The translations under genes and the position numbers were made by a program. This document shows positions 5,185 through 5,526 of a DNA stretch of 5,526 nucleotides, piece after piece. The notes below the pieces were generated by a model that had not been told where the DNA came from, searched no databases, and was given only the letters and a program-made list of their open reading frames with translations. The DNA comes from JAENVT01 sp043758005 (GTDB taxonomy: Bacteria; Actinomycetota; Acidimicrobiia; Acidimicrobiales; Ilumatobacteraceae), in assembly GCA_043758005.1 (NCBI GenBank), contig JAYVOI010000106.1:1-5526 (forward strand), read 5' to 3'. How positions within the stretch are numbered: the stretch's first letter is position 1; each line of letters starts with the position of its first letter.

Positions 5185-5526
5185 TCAGGTGGTGGGCGCG
5201 TCGAGGGTGGCCGGGGCGGCGAGGAGGTCGGCGATGGTCTTGCAGAACGATGCCGCCGGCGCGCCGTCGAGCACGCGGTGGTCCCAGGTCAGGCTGAGGG
5301 TCAGCCGTTTGGTCGTCGTGGCGGAACCGTCGACGACGATGACGTCGTCGCGGAGCCGGCCGACACCCAGGATCGCCACGTTCGGCGGGTTGATGACCGG
5401 CGTGAACATGTCGACACCGAACATTCCGAGCGCACTGACGGAGAACGTGCCGCCTTCCAACTCCTCGAGCTTCAACGAGCCCGTACGCGCTGCCTCGGCC
5501 AGCCGGGTGGTCTCGGCACTGAGGGT
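5185..5526 (-). CDS. 2-oxoacid dehydrogenase E2 acyltransferase, C-terminal end (truncated by window)
   Basis: This is the C-terminal end of the catalytic domain of a dihydrolipoamide acyltransferase, the core of a pyruvate, 2-oxoglutarate or branched-chain 2-oxoacid dehydrogenase complex. The frame is open to the right window edge, so only the last 113 residues are seen; lipoyl and E1/E3-binding domains would be outside. Visible marks, in order from the edge: LEELEGGTFSVSALGMFGVD, then FTPVINPPNVAILGVGR, and the active-site motif DHRVLDG with the catalytic His encoded at 5278-5280 and its Asp at 5266-5268. The following AASFCKTIADLLAAP ends the fold as expected, so the C-terminus is intact. 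A Trp precedes the DHR motif. Substrate cannot be decided from this part. It converges on the mutase genes and is not in their operon. A link through branched-chain keto acid breakdown to isobutyryl-CoA is possible but is inference. Confidence 0.93.
   Translation of the reverse strand, partial: TLSAETTRLAEAARTGSLKLEELEGGTFSVSALGMFGVDMFTPVINPPNVAILGVGRLRDDVIVVDGSATTTKRLTLSLTWDHRVLDGAPAASFCKTIADLLAAPATLDAPTT

Noticed and set aside
1..5526. CRISPR array, insertion sequence or rRNA/tRNA genes
   Set aside because: No regularly spaced direct repeats, transposase motifs or conserved RNA sequences were seen on either strand.

Overview
The window is high-GC DNA with strongly G/C-ending codons, GTG starts and short intergenic gaps. 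It also carries an LLM-type (luciferase-like, probably F420-dependent) oxidoreductase and an adenosylcobalamin-dependent acyl-CoA mutase. Together these suggest an actinobacterium, possibly of the Acidimicrobiia or a related F420-making lineage. That placement is inferred from gene content and composition only.

Layout, left to right: (1) 1-945 (+), the C-terminal two thirds of an amidase-signature hydrolase, cut by the window edge, followed by a GC-rich hairpin. (2) 1048-1398 (+), a small protein with two predicted membrane helices and no recognised family. (3) 1425-2342 (+), an LLM-class oxidoreductase, probably starting at a GTG. (4) 2384-2893 (+), a MarR-family regulator with a good ribosome binding site. 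(5) 2932-4572 (+), the large subunit of an acyl-CoA mutase. (6) 4572-4973 (+), its separate B12-binding small subunit, which overlaps the large-subunit stop by one base. (7) 4974-5184, a convergent intergenic region dominated by a large, symmetric two-tier inverted repeat. (8) 5185-5526 (-), the C-terminal end of a 2-oxoacid dehydrogenase E2 acyltransferase, cut by the right edge.

The functional core is MarR plus mutase. The large subunit carries the Phe/Gln pair (F68, Q186) that marks isobutyryl-CoA mutases, in place of the Tyr/Arg pair of methylmalonyl-CoA mutase. The split large/small arrangement is also that of isobutyryl- and 2-hydroxyisobutyryl-CoA mutases. The 38-base gap between the regulator and the mutase holds a plausible leaderless promoter with a dyad between its -35 and -10 positions, so the MarR protein may control the mutase directly. 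The E2 fragment could belong to a branched-chain or other 2-oxoacid dehydrogenase, which would fit isobutyryl-CoA supply, but its substrate cannot be read from the visible part.

No wholly new system is evident. The items most worth a second look are the 133-base inverted repeat at 5023-5155, the substrate of the mutase, and the candidate operator in front of it.
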